Shown here one piece after another: positions 1 to 8,932 of a stretch of DNA of 64,000 nt. The DNA lies in the NCBI RefSeq assembly GCF_046156265.1, contig NZ_JAWDIR010000011.1, positions 496,001 through 560,000 of the forward strand. The letters are read 5' to 3'. Numbering within the stretch: the first letter of the stretch is position 1; each line of letters begins with the position of its first letter. The translations under genes and the position numbers were made by a program. This stretch comes from CAMDHY01 sp046156265. Lineage in GTDB: Bacteria > Pseudomonadota > Alphaproteobacteria > Rhizobiales > Segnochrobactraceae. The notes under the pieces were generated by a model, which saw only the letters and a program-made list of their open reading frames with translations, was not told the origin of the DNA and searched no databases.

Positions 1-63
1 GGGAACATTTGCCCGATGTCGGCGTTCCTGAGGTGCCAATGCGGTTTCCTCATCTCCCCCTCG

Positions 64-95
64 GCCCCGGACGCTCGCGCGTCCGGGGCTTTTTT
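64..95 (+). terminator. Intrinsic terminator of a gene upstream of the window
   Basis: A perfect 10-bp GC-rich stem (64-73 with 80-89) closes a 6-nt loop and is followed directly by six T residues (90-95) on the plus strand, the classic Rho-independent form. No gene precedes it inside the window, so it should end transcription of a plus-strand gene lying before base 1. It also insulates the GGDEF-EAL gene that starts at 147. Confidence 0.85.
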
Positions 96-146
96 CCCGT
101 GCCCAAGCCGGGCTGCCCTGCCTAATCTCCCCTGGCTCCACGAATC

Positions 147-2537
147 GTGATCCGCGGCGTGGGGCGGTTCGTGCCATATCGGGAACTGGTCCAGCCAGAC
201 GACGCCCTTGTCGCCGGCGGACCGAGGGGAAGCATCAGCGCCGTGGGGGCGAGAAACGCCGTCCTGCCTGTGGTCCTGCCAGTCGCCGTGACGGTCTTCG
301 TCGCGGCGCTCCTCGTCGTGGTCGCCATCGTCTGGGCCGCCCAGCTCTCCGACGACTATGCGGTCTCCCGCCAGGCGTCGTTGTTCGCCACCGCCGTCGA
401 TGACCGTCTCGAGGACATGACCCGCGAGCAGACGGTCGCGATCGGCGGCGAGGCGGCGGCGGCCGCGGCTCTCGACCCCGCGGCACGCGACCGCCTGCAC
501 GAGCGGCTCGGGCGCTGGCTGAGCGCCCGGCACGGCCACGACCTGGTCTTCCTGCTCGATGGCAGCGGACGACCGGTCTACGGCTCGGACGGTGGCGAGA
601 TGATCGAGCCGGGCGCCTTCGAGCGCCTGCGCGCCATCCTCGACGACTTGGTCGCCACCGCCCGGACGGCGACAACGGCAGCCGGTCCTTCTCTCGATGA
701 CGATGCCGTGGCCGGTGCGGGTGGGGCATCCGTCGCCGGCGCCGCCGACGTGGTCGTCTCGGACGGCCGGCCGGCGCTCGCCGCCGTCGTTCCGGTGGGA
801 GCGGGCCTCGCCGCCGCCGAGCGCCCGGTGCTGGTGAGCCTCGCCTTCCTCGACGCCGACCTCCTGGGCGAAATCGGCCGCGACCTGCAACTGAACGGCG
901 CCCATCTGCGCGCCGTGCCGCCGAACGAATCGGGCTGGGCGGTCGAGGCGCTGACCGCGCGCGGCGGTGGCCCGGCGCTCGGCTTCCTCACCTGGCGGCC
1001 CGACCGCCCCGGCGACTGGATCCGCACCCACGTGCTGCCGACCGCCGTGGTGGCGATGGCGGCCGTGGCCGCGGTGACGGCGCTGCTTCTGTTCAAGCTC
1101 GGCACCGCCTCCACCGCCGACGCCCGGCGCCGCGAAGAGATCGACCGCATGGCGGAGCGCGATCCGCTGACGGACCTCGCGAACCGCCGGCTGCTGGAGG
1201 CGCGCCTCGAGTCTGCCCTGGAGGCGCGGGACGGACGCCGCGGCGTCGCCGTCCACTATGTCGACCTCGACGACTTCAAGACCTTCAACGACACCCACGG
1301 CCACGGTGCCGGCGACCAGCTTCTGGTCGAGGTCGGCCGCCGCCTCGAGCGGCTGATCGGCCCCGACGATCTCGTCGCCCGGCTCGGCGGCGACGAATTC
1401 GTCGTGCTGCAGACGTCGGTGCTGGCCGCGGCAGAGGCGCAGGTGCTGGGTGTCCGCATCAGCGAGACGCTCTGCCAGCCGATGTTCGTCGGCATCCGCC
1501 GGCTGCCGGTCGCTGGCTCCGTCGGGACGGCGGTGAGCTTCGACCGGACGATAGGGGCGGACGACCTGTTCCGCCGCGCCGACCTCGCCCTCTATGCCTC
1601 CAAGGAGGACCGCGACCGCCGCCACACGATGTTCGAGCAGGCGATGGAGGATTCCATGCGCCTGCAGTCGCGGCTGCAGGCCGACCTCGCCCATGCCCTC
1701 GACGCCGGGCTGCTGGAGGTCTGGTACCAGCCGATCGTCACTGCCGGCACCGGCCGGGTGCAGGCGATGGAGGCGCTCGCCCGCTGGCGCCATCCTGAAC
1801 GCGGCTACGTGCCGGCGCCGTTCTTCGTGCGGCTCGCCGAGGAGAACGGCCAGATCGTCCGCCTCGGCACCTACGTGCTGCGCCGCGCCTGCGCCGACGC
1901 GGTCGCCTGGGACGGGGCGTGGCTGTTCGTCAACGCCTCGCCGACCGAGCTCGCCGACATCGCCTATGTCGACGGCGTCCGCAGCGCGCTGGCGCTGTCG
2001 GGGCTGGCGCCGGAACGCCTCTGCATCGAGGTGACCGAGCACGCCTTCGGCAGCGAGAACAACCAGACGCTCTCTGTGCTGGCGGCGCTGCGCCGCATGG
2101 GCGTGCGCATCATGCTCGACGACTTCGGCACCGGCTATTCCAGCCTGTCGCGCCTGCGCGAGCTGCCGGTCGACGGCATCAAGATCGACCGCGCCTTCGT
2201 CACCGACGTTTCCGGCGACCCGAACGGCTCGGCGATCCTGTCGGCGATCGCCGATCTCGGCCGGGCGCTCGGGCTGTTCGTCATCATCGAGGGCATTGAG
2301 ACGGAAGCCGAGCGCAGCGTCGCGATCGCCACCGGCGCCGCCGCCCTGCAGGGCTTCCTGTTCGCCCAGCCGCGTCCGGCGCGAGACTTCGACTTCGCCG
2401 AGGGCGCGCCGATGTTCGGGGCGCCCGTGTTCGCCGTGCCGGCACCGCGCGGCGGCCTCGACGTCGAGCTCGGCGAAGCGGGCCCGCTCGGCATGCCGAC
2501 GCCGCCGACGGGCGAGGGGCCGCGGATCCTGCACTGA
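147..2537 (+). CDS. Membrane-bound GGDEF-EAL cyclic-di-GMP protein
   Basis: A 796-residue cyclic-di-GMP turnover protein of the inner membrane. Two hydrophobic segments (about residues 37-60 and 296-316) flank a roughly 235-residue periplasmic sensor region resembling CHASE-type domains. A GGDEF domain (about 335-485) has an intact RLGGDEF motif, but the position of the RxxD inhibitory site reads GPDD, so product inhibition at that site is not expected. The EAL domain (about 510-760) keeps EALARW, EVTEH, DDFGTGYSS and KIDR, so phosphodiesterase activity is likely; which activity dominates cannot be told from sequence. The GTG start at 147 gives the longest frame; internal starts closer to the first membrane segment are possible. 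It stands alone between the upstream terminator and the carboxylase gene. Confidence 0.9.
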   Translation: MIRGVGRFVPYRELVQPDDALVAGGPRGSISAVGARNAVLPVVLPVAVTVFVAALLVVVAIVWAAQLSDDYAVSRQASLFATAVDDRLEDMTREQTVAIGGEAAAAAALDPAARDRLHERLGRWLSARHGHDLVFLLDGSGRPVYGSDGGEMIEPGAFERLRAILDDLVATARTATTAAGPSLDDDAVAGAGGASVAGAADVVVSDGRPALAAVVPVGAGLAAAERPVLVSLAFLDADLLGEIGRDLQLNGAHLRAVPPNESGWAVEALTARGGGPALGFLTWRPDRPGDWIRTHVLPTAVVAMAAVAAVTALLLFKLGTASTADARRREEIDRMAERDPLTDLANRRLLEARLESALEARDGRRGVAVHYVDLDDFKTFNDTHGHGAGDQLLVEVGRRLERLIGPDDLVARLGGDEFVVLQTSVLAAAEAQVLGVRISETLCQPMFVGIRRLPVAGSVGTAVSFDRTIGADDLFRRADLALYASKEDRDRRHTMFEQAMEDSMRLQSRLQADLAHALDAGLLEVWYQPIVTAGTGRVQAMEALARWRHPERGYVPAPFFVRLAEENGQIVRLGTYVLRRACADAVAWDGAWLFVNASPTELADIAYVDGVRSALALSGLAPERLCIEVTEHAFGSENNQTLSVLAALRRMGVRIMLDDFGTGYSSLSRLRELPVDGIKIDRAFVTDVSGDPNGSAILSAIADLGRALGLFVIIEGIETEAERSVAIATGAAALQGFLFAQPRPARDFDFAEGAPMFGAPVFAVPAPRGGLDVELGEAGPLGMPTPPTGEGPRILH

Positions 2538-2714
2538 CACGGATGGCCCGCGGCGGCCGGGTGTGCTCTGAGCAAACCGGCCAGCACGCACCACTCTCGC
2601 CATCCGCCCGCCCGCCGTGCCATCCTTCCGCCCGTCCGCGGCCGCGCCGATGCTCCCGATGCGTCGGCCTCGCGGCGCGTGCGCCGGGCGCCCGCCCGGC
2701 CCAGGGGAGACGCC

Positions 2715-4676
2715 GTGTTCCGTTCGATCCTCATCGCCAACCGCGGCGAGATCGCCGTCCGCATTATCCGCACCGCCCGCCGCCTCGGGCTGCGCACGAT
2801 CGCCGTCTACTCGGACGCCGACGCCGAGGCGCCACACGTGCGGCTCGCCGACGTGGCCGTGCCGATCGGCCCGGCGCCGGCGGCGCAATCCTACCTCTCG
2901 GCCGACCGCATCCTCGCCGCCGCGCGCTCGACCGGCGCCGAGTGCATCCACCCCGGCTACGGCTTCCTGTCGGAGAACGCCGGCTTTGCCGAGGCGTGCG
3001 CCGCCGCAGGCATCGTCTTCGTCGGCCCGCCGCCGTCGGCGATCCGTGCCATGGGGCTGAAGGATGGCGCCAAGGCGCTGATGGAGCAGAATAAAGTTCC
3101 GGTGGTGCCGGGCTATCACGGCGAACGCCAGGACCCGGATTTCCTGAAGCAGAAGGCCTACGAGATCGGCTACCCGGTGCTGATCAAGGCGGTCGCCGGC
3201 GGCGGCGGCAAGGGCATGCGCCGGGTCGACCGGGCGATCGAGTTCGACGAGGCGCTCGCCGCCGCCCGCCGCGAGGCGCAGTCGTCCTTCGGCGACCCGC
3301 GCGTGCTCGTCGAGCGCTACGTCCGCGACCCCCGCCATATCGAGTTCCAAGTCTTCGCCGATACCCACGGCAACACCATTCACCTGAACGAGCGCGACTG
3401 CTCCATCCAGCGCCGCCACCAGAAGGTGCTCGAGGAGGCGCCGGCGTCGGGCATGACGGCGGAGGTGCGGGCCGCCATGGGCGCGGCCGCCGTCGCCTCG
3501 GCGAAGGCCGTCGGCTATGTCGGCGCCGGCACGGTGGAATTCATCGTCGACGGCGCCAAGGGGCTCCGGCCCGACGGCTTCTGGTTCATGGAGATGAACA
3601 CCCGCCTGCAGGTGGAGCACCCGGTGACCGAGGCGATCACCGGCTTCGACCTCGTCGAGTGGCAGCTGCGCGTCGCCGCCGGCGAGCCGCTGCCGTCGCA
3701 GGCGGCGCCGATCGACGGCCACGCCGTCGAGGTGCGCCTCTATGCCGAGGACCCGGACGCCGGCTTCCTGCCGTCCTCGGGGCGCCTCGACGTGCTTCGT
3801 CTGCCGGAGGGGGAGGGCATCCGCGTCGATTCGGGCGTCGAGGAGGGCGGCACGGTGGCGCCGTTCTACGATCCGATGATCGCCAAGATCATCGCCCACG
3901 GCGCCGACCGGAAGCAGGCGCTGGACCGGCTATCGGCGGCGCTCGCCCGCACCGTCGTCGCCGGGCCGAAGTCGAACCTCGCCTTCCTGCGGTCGGTCGT
4001 CGGCCATGCCGACGTGCGCACCGGCGGCGTCGACACCGGCTTCGTCGAGCGCGCCGGCACGGCGATCGCCGGCGGCCGCGTCGGTGACGGCGTCGTCGCC
4101 GCCGTCGTGGTGCGGCTGGTCGCGGCGACGCGGGCGCCGCCGCCGGTGCCGCGCGCCGACGGCTGGAGCGACCCGTGGGCGACCCTCGACGGCTTCGCCC
4201 TCGGCCCGTCGCGGGAGGTCGGTTACCGCTTCTCGGTCGACGGCGGGGCGCCGCAGACGGCGCGGCTGCGCTGGGGCCACGGCACGGTCGAGGCGTTCGT
4301 CGGCCGCGCCTCCAGCGCCGGCGTGGCGGAGGAGGCGTTCGTGCGCGCCGGCGACGCCGCCTATGCGCTCGACGCCGGCCGTGCCGCCGCGGTGCGCCTC
4401 GTCGACGAACTCGCCCGCACCGCCGATGATCTCGAGGGCTCCGGCGTGGTGCGCGCGCCGATGCACGGCCGGCTGCTGGCCGTCCGCGTCGCTCCCGGCG
4501 ACACGGTGGCGCGGGGCGTGCCGCTGTTTACCGTCGAGGCGATGAAGATGGAGCACACGGTGGTCGCCCCGCGCGACGGCACCGTTGCCGAGGTACGCGC
4601 CGCCGTCGGCGCCCAGGTGGCGCAGGGCGCGGCGATCGTGGTGCTGGCGGATGTGGAGGGCGGAAAGCCGGGCTGA
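2715..4676 (+). CDS. Biotin-dependent acyl-CoA carboxylase alpha subunit (biotin carboxylase + BCCP)
   Basis: A 653-residue enzyme that carboxylates its own biotin with ATP and bicarbonate. The order is an N-terminal biotin carboxylase domain (ANRGEIAVRI at the start), ATP-grasp with the glycine loop AGGGGKGM, a C-terminal carboxylase region, a middle domain, and a biotinyl domain whose EAMKMEH motif carries the biotin lysine at about residue 611. The GTG at 2715 is chosen because GGGGAG lies five bases upstream and the product then begins at the family's usual point. Length and layout fit methylcrotonyl-, propionyl- or geranyl-CoA carboxylase alpha subunits. No carboxyltransferase beta subunit, isovaleryl-CoA dehydrogenase or HMG-CoA lyase gene is nearby, so the acyl substrate is open; the partner must be encoded elsewhere. 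Confidence 0.88.
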   Translation: MFRSILIANRGEIAVRIIRTARRLGLRTIAVYSDADAEAPHVRLADVAVPIGPAPAAQSYLSADRILAAARSTGAECIHPGYGFLSENAGFAEACAAAGIVFVGPPPSAIRAMGLKDGAKALMEQNKVPVVPGYHGERQDPDFLKQKAYEIGYPVLIKAVAGGGGKGMRRVDRAIEFDEALAAARREAQSSFGDPRVLVERYVRDPRHIEFQVFADTHGNTIHLNERDCSIQRRHQKVLEEAPASGMTAEVRAAMGAAAVASAKAVGYVGAGTVEFIVDGAKGLRPDGFWFMEMNTRLQVEHPVTEAITGFDLVEWQLRVAAGEPLPSQAAPIDGHAVEVRLYAEDPDAGFLPSSGRLDVLRLPEGEGIRVDSGVEEGGTVAPFYDPMIAKIIAHGADRKQALDRLSAALARTVVAGPKSNLAFLRSVVGHADVRTGGVDTGFVERAGTAIAGGRVGDGVVAAVVVRLVAATRAPPPVPRADGWSDPWATLDGFALGPSREVGYRFSVDGGAPQTARLRWGHGTVEAFVGRASSAGVAEEAFVRAGDAAYALDAGRAAAVRLVDELARTADDLEGSGVVRAPMHGRLLAVRVAPGDTVARGVPLFTVEAMKMEHTVVAPRDGTVAEVRAAVGAQVAQGAAIVVLADVEGGKPG

Positions 4677-4679
4677 GCT

Positions 4680-4724
4680 TCATCCCCCTCCACGTCATCC
4701 CCCTCCACGTCATCTCCCTCTACG
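4680..4724. repeat. Three tandem copies of a 15-bp unit
   Basis: Starting four bases after the carboxylase stop codon, a 15-bp unit (TCATCCCCCTCCACG) occurs three times in a row with exact 15-bp spacing. The first two copies are identical and the third carries two C-to-T changes. It abuts the stem-loop repeat that begins at 4723, whose first bases (CGTCAT) match the unit's junction, so the unit may have arisen by slippage at the edge of that element. Confidence 0.75.
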
Positions 4725-4813
4725 TCATGCCCCGGCTTGACCGGGGCATCCATCACGGACGCGACCGACGTTTGGGGGTGGGATGGATCGCCCGGTCAAG
4801 CCGGGCGATGACG
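4723..4813. repeat. REP-like pair of inverted stem-loop repeats
   Basis: Two 31-bp arms (4723-4753 and 4783-4813) are inverted copies of each other with 27 of 31 positions matching. Each arm is itself a hairpin: nine-base stems around the loops CTTGA and TCAAG. The four differences between the arms fall as two paired changes that keep both hairpins closed. Such short GC-rich hairpin repeats are common between genes in alphaproteobacteria. It lies between the carboxylase and the DUF1489 gene and could act in termination or mRNA stability. Confidence 0.75.
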
Positions 4814-4960
4814 GTGAGAGGGTGTGGCTTGACGTATGTCCCCTGCTCGCCAGTGTGCTCGGCCGGGAAATCAGGGTGCTTGCAGCAAGGGCGCCACTTG
4901 TCCCCAGCCGCGCCGATCGGCGCGATTGATTCCGCGGCGCTGCCGCACCACCCTCCCGCC

Positions 4961-5398
4961 ATGCCGCTCCACATCATCAAGCTCTGCGTCGGCGCCGATT
5001 CGATCGAGGATCTGCAGCAGTGGATCGACGAGACGCAGGCCGAGCGCCGGCGCCTCGGGCGGCCGGCCGAGCAGGTCCACACCACCCGCATGGCGCCGCG
5101 CCGCCGCGACGAGGTGCTCGACGGCGGCTCGCTCTACTGGGTGATCCGCGGCGTGCTGCAGGTGCGCCAGCCGATCCGCGACCTCCGGCCGGTCAAGGGC
5201 GACGACGGCATCGAGCGCTGCGAGATCGTGCTGGAGCCGGTGCTGGTGCCGACCGAGCGCCGGCAGAAGCGGCCGTTCCAGGGCTGGCGCTACCTCGCGC
5301 CCGCCGAGGCACCGCGCGACATCGGCCAGAGGGGCGAGGGCGGCGATGCCCTGCCGAGCGACATGCGCCGCGCGCTTGCCGAGCTCGGCCTGCTTTGA
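4961..5398 (+). CDS. DUF1489 family protein
   Basis: A 145-residue soluble protein starting MPLHIIKLCVGADS, the hallmark beginning of the DUF1489 family, which is conserved in alphaproteobacteria and has no assigned reaction that I know of. The ATG at 4961 is preferred over upstream in-frame starts because those would translate the repeat element and because family members begin here. No signal peptide, membrane segment or catalytic motif is evident; the middle is rich in Arg and Glu. It is followed after 76 bp by the VWA gene on the same strand. Confidence 0.8.
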   Translation: MPLHIIKLCVGADSIEDLQQWIDETQAERRRLGRPAEQVHTTRMAPRRRDEVLDGGSLYWVIRGVLQVRQPIRDLRPVKGDDGIERCEIVLEPVLVPTERRQKRPFQGWRYLAPAEAPRDIGQRGEGGDALPSDMRRALAELGLL

Positions 5399-5474
5399 GC
5401 CCGCGGGCCGCGATGAGCAGCACGGTCGCCGCAGGGCCATTGCGAAATCGGTGGCGCGCTTCATCTTATCGTCT

Positions 5475-6215
5475 GTGACCGATCGTAATCGCCCCCTGTC
5501 GAAGACCACCACCGTCCCCTCCGGGTTGGGCGAGGCCGCGCGCTCGTCCTCTTCGGAAATCGAGGCCTTCCTCGAGAAGGCGCGCACGATGGCGCCGCGC
5601 GGCGAGGGGCAGGGGCGGCTGGTCTTCGCCCTCGATGCCACCATGAGCCGCCAGCCGACCTGGGACCAAGCCTGCGTCATCCAGGCCGAGATGTTCGACG
5701 CGACGGCGGCACTCGGCGGGCTGTCGGTGAAGCTCGTCTATTTCCGCGGCCTCGGCGAGTGCCGGGCGAGCCGCTGGGTCGCCGACCCGCAGATGCTCGG
5801 CGGCCTGATGTCGAGGATCGACTGCCGAGGCGGCTTCACGCAGATCCGCAAGGTGCTGTCGCACGTCGCCAACGAGGCGCGCGAGAAGCGCGTCGGGGCG
5901 CTCGTCTATGTGGGTGACGCCTGCGAGGAGCCGGTCGACGAACTCGCCGCCCGCGCCGGCGAACTGGCGCTGCGCGGCGTACCGGCCTTCCTCTTCCAGG
6001 AGGGTAGTGACGCCACCGCCTCCGTCGCCTTCGCCGAGATCGCCCGCCTCACCGGCGGCGCGCACGTCCGTTTCAGCGCCGGCGCCGGAGCGGAGCTTGC
6101 GAAGCTCCTGCGCGCCGTCGCCGCCTATGCGGCCGGCGGCCGGGCCGCTCTCGCCGCGCTCGAGAAGCGCGGCGACGACGGCGCCCGGCTGCTGCTCGGC
6201 AGGCTGTCGCCGTGA
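5475..6215 (+). CDS. VWA-like domain protein paired with a J-domain protein
   Basis: A protein of about 246 residues with a von Willebrand factor A-like fold: a hydrophobic strand followed by DATMS (compare the MIDAS motif DxSxS), then GGFTQI and ALVYVGDACEE at the positions expected for the later metal-site residues. There is no signal peptide or membrane helix, so it should be cytoplasmic. The GTG at 5475 is the likely start but has no clear Shine-Dalgarno sequence, so the exact N-terminus is uncertain. Its stop codon overlaps the GTG of the membrane J-domain gene by four bases, implying translational coupling and probably a joint role with Hsp70. The client or metal partner is unknown. Confidence 0.7.
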   Translation: MTDRNRPLSKTTTVPSGLGEAARSSSSEIEAFLEKARTMAPRGEGQGRLVFALDATMSRQPTWDQACVIQAEMFDATAALGGLSVKLVYFRGLGECRASRWVADPQMLGGLMSRIDCRGGFTQIRKVLSHVANEAREKRVGALVYVGDACEEPVDELAARAGELALRGVPAFLFQEGSDATASVAFAEIARLTGGAHVRFSAGAGAELAKLLRAVAAYAAGGRAALAALEKRGDDGARLLLGRLSP

Positions 6216-6988
6216 TCTTTCTCCTCGGCGGCGCTCTGCTGGTTCTCTGCCTCTGGGCCCTCGGCCGCGGCTATGTAAAGGCGGATCCGAAGAAGCTCGC
6301 GCGCTCGCTGCCGCGCATCGGCGGCGTCGTGCTGATCGGCGTCGCCATCGTGCTGGCGGCGACCGGCAAGTGGGCCGCGGCGATGCCGATCGGCCTGTTC
6401 GGGCTGTCGCTGTTCGGTTTCGGCGGGCTGGGCGGACTGGGTGGCCTGGGCCGGCTCGGGGGCCTGGGCGGGCTCGGTGGCCTCGGGCGTCCCGGCGGAA
6501 CTGCCGGCGGCGGCACCGGCACGGCACCGAAGACGTCGCGGGCGGCGAGTGCGCTCGTCGAACTCGAACTCGACCACGTTGCCGGCACGGTGCGCGGCAC
6601 CGTCCGCTCCGGCCGCTATGCCGGCCAGTCGCTCAATGCGCTGTCCGTCGAGGCGCTGATCGGCCTATGGGCGGGCGCGGCTGGCGACCGGGAGAGCCGG
6701 GCGCTCCTGGAAGTGTATCTCGACCGCCGGGAGCCCCGCTGGCGTGAACACCTGAACGACGGTGCGGCAGGGGGGCAGGGCGCCGCGCCGCGCTCGCGCG
6801 GCATGAGCGAGCAGGAGGCGTACGAGATCCTGGGGCTTGCGCAGGGCGCGAGTGCGGACGAGGTCCGCACCGCGCACCGCAACCTGATGAAGCGCGTCCA
6901 TCCCGACATGGGCGGGTCCGCGGCGCTCGCTGCGCGTATCAACGAAGCGAAGGAACGTCTCTTGGGCGGCCATCGTCGCAGTCCGTGA
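6212..6988 (+). CDS. Membrane-anchored DnaJ-like (J-domain) protein
   Basis: A 258-residue type III J protein. The N-terminus has two hydrophobic segments (about residues 1-20 and 38-65), followed by a glycine-leucine stretch built of GGLGGLG-like triplets (about 68-95), a middle domain with the LIGLWAG motif, and a C-terminal J domain (about 193-255) with the HPD tripeptide needed to stimulate DnaK ATPase. The layout recalls Tim14/DjlA-type membrane J proteins that recruit Hsp70 to a membrane site. The GTG start at 6212 lies inside the preceding stop (GTGA), so it is translated with the VWA gene. It converges with the carboxypeptidase gene, whose stop is seven bases away. Confidence 0.82.
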   Translation: MIFLLGGALLVLCLWALGRGYVKADPKKLARSLPRIGGVVLIGVAIVLAATGKWAAAMPIGLFGLSLFGFGGLGGLGGLGRLGGLGGLGGLGRPGGTAGGGTGTAPKTSRAASALVELELDHVAGTVRGTVRSGRYAGQSLNALSVEALIGLWAGAAGDRESRALLEVYLDRREPRWREHLNDGAAGGQGAAPRSRGMSEQEAYEILGLAQGASADEVRTAHRNLMKRVHPDMGGSAALAARINEAKERLLGGHRRSP

Positions 6989-6994
6989 TGCGCG

Positions 6995-8665
6995 TTACTG
7001 GAGAACCGGCAGGCAGTCGTAGGCACGCTTCTTGATCTGGGCGCAGGCGGCCCGGGCGGCGGCCTGCGTCTCGAAACCGGCGAAACGGGCGCGGTAGAGC
7101 GTCGTCGAGCCGGCCGCGACCGGCTCCGTGTAGGGCTCGGCCTGCGCCAGCAGGCGGGCGAACTGGTCGCGGGCGGCGGCGAGGCGCTCGGAGGCGGCGG
7201 TCTGGCTCGGCAGCGCGCCGATCTGGATCTTCCAGCCGTCGCGCGCGGTCGGCGCCGGCGCGGCGACGGCCACCGGCTGCGGCGTGGCAATCTCCGGCAC
7301 CGCGATCGGAGCGGTCGAGGCGACGACGACGGCCTCCTCGGCACCATCGACGGTGTTGGTGTCGCCCTGCTCCTCCTCGAACTGCTGCAGCATCGCGGTG
7401 AGCTGTGCCTTGGCGGCGGCGACGTCGGCGTTCGACGGCGAGCCGAGCTGGATCGGGGCGGCCTGCGGGGCGGGCGCGACCGGAGCCGCGGCGGCAACGG
7501 GGGCAGGCACCGGCAGGGCGGCGAAGGCGAGCGGCGCGACCGGCTCCTCGACGACGGCGGCCACGGCCACCGGCACGGCGGGACGGGCGGGCGCCGATAC
7601 CGGCAGGCGGAGAGCCACGACGACGGGGCGAGCGGGGGACGCGGAGGCGGCCGGCGCCAGCACCATCGGCGCCTCGGCGGTCGGATCGGCGGCGGCGACT
7701 TCCGCTTCGGTCTGCGGCAGCTTCCAGCCGCCGCGCACGGAGGCGACGAGCGGCTGCGTGGCGCGGGTGCGCGTCGCCTTCGGCAGATAGGTGCGGACGA
7801 GCTCGGCCATGTGGGCGTCGCGCGAGCGGCCCGTGGCCCCGCCCATCACCACCGCGACGAGCTGGCGACCATCGCGCTTCACCGAGGTGACGAGGTTGAA
7901 GCCGGAGGCGCGGATATAGCCGGTCTTGATGCCGTCGACGCCCTCGACGCTGCCGAGGAGCCGGTTGTGGTTGCCGTAGGTGGCGCCCCGGAACACGAAC
8001 TTGCGCGTCGAGAAGTACTTGTATTCCTGCGGGAAACGCGTCTGCACCGCGAGGCCGAGGGTGGCCATGTCGCGGGCGGTCGTCACCTGGCCCGGGTTGG
8101 GCAGGCCGTTCGGGTTGCGGAAGGTCGTACCGTGCATGCCGAGGCGGCGGGCCGTCGCGGTCATGCGCTTGCCGAACGCCTCCTCGCTGCCGGAGACGTT
8201 CTCGGCCACCACCATCGCGGCGTCGTTGGCCGACTTCGTCACCAGTCCGCGGATCGCTTCGCCGACGGTGATCGTGCCGCCTGCCTTCAGGCCAAGCTTG
8301 GAGGGCGCCTGCGCCGCCGCCTTGGCGGAGACCGACAGCTTCGAGGCCTCGTTGTAGCGGCCCTTCTGCATCTCCTCGAAGAGGATGTAGAGGGTCATGA
8401 TCTTGGTGAGCGAGGCCGGGTAGCGGCGAGCGTCGGCGTTCTTCGCGAACAGCACCTCGCCTGTGGCGGAATCGACCACGATCGCCGCATAGCGGCTGTC
8501 GGCGGCAGGGCTCGCCTTGGTGGTCGCCGTCTTCTTCTTCGCCGCCCACGCCGGATCGGCGGTGGGGCCAGCCGCCAGCGCCGTGAGGGCCAGCCCGGCG
8601 ACCGCGACCGCTCCCGTGCGGAGGATCGTTGCGAACAGGCGGCGGACGGCGGGGCGCAACGGCAT
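6995..8665 (-). CDS. D-alanyl-D-alanine carboxypeptidase (S11/PBP5 type) with SPOR domain
   Basis: A 556-residue periplasmic penicillin-binding protein that trims the terminal D-Ala from peptidoglycan stem peptides. A signal peptide spans about residues 1-41 (ends AWAA). The three active-site motifs are intact: SLTK with the nucleophile Ser85, SAN at 145-147 and KTG at 247-249. A long Ala/Pro/Val-rich low-complexity linker (about 330-470) leads to a C-terminal SPOR domain (about 475-556), which binds denuded septal glycan. That points to work at the division site. It is transcribed divergently from the phasin gene. Confidence 0.93.
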   Translation of the reverse strand: MPLRPAVRRLFATILRTGAVAVAGLALTALAAGPTADPAWAAKKKTATTKASPAADSRYAAIVVDSATGEVLFAKNADARRYPASLTKIMTLYILFEEMQKGRYNEASKLSVSAKAAAQAPSKLGLKAGGTITVGEAIRGLVTKSANDAAMVVAENVSGSEEAFGKRMTATARRLGMHGTTFRNPNGLPNPGQVTTARDMATLGLAVQTRFPQEYKYFSTRKFVFRGATYGNHNRLLGSVEGVDGIKTGYIRASGFNLVTSVKRDGRQLVAVVMGGATGRSRDAHMAELVRTYLPKATRTRATQPLVASVRGGWKLPQTEAEVAAADPTAEAPMVLAPAASASPARPVVVALRLPVSAPARPAVPVAVAAVVEEPVAPLAFAALPVPAPVAAAAPVAPAPQAAPIQLGSPSNADVAAAKAQLTAMLQQFEEEQGDTNTVDGAEEAVVVASTAPIAVPEIATPQPVAVAAPAPTARDGWKIQIGALPSQTAASERLAAARDQFARLLAQAEPYTEPVAAGSTTLYRARFAGFETQAAARAACAQIKKRAYDCLPVLQ

Positions 8666-8831
8666 CGGCGATCGACCTCGGCTCTCGGGTGACGGAGGAG
8701 CGGGATGGGCTCGGCCCGTACGGACCCCCTGCCCGCGGACGAGGGGTGACGCAATCGAGGCTATGGAATGGCGGTTAGCGGACGGTTAAGCGGCGACGCC
8801 CGCCGTCACGTTGTTGCAATGCGGGATGATC

Positions 8832-8859
8832 TTGACATTTTTTGTGCAGTGCATATAAT
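8832..8859 (+). promoter_or_regulatory. Consensus sigma-70 promoter of the phasin gene
   Basis: A perfect -35 box TTGACA (8832-8837) and a perfect -10 box TATAAT (8854-8859) are separated by 16 bp, in an AT-rich patch within otherwise GC-rich DNA. Transcription should begin near 8866, about 67 bases before the phasin ATG. A full match to both boxes predicts strong, activator-independent transcription, which suits an abundant granule-coat protein. Confidence 0.85.
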
Positions 8860-8932
8860 TTTGGTCAGGTGCTGGCGACAGGGTCTCGCGTCGTCGCTGG
8901 GTCCGCCCCTGCCAAAGAAGGAATCAACAGAA

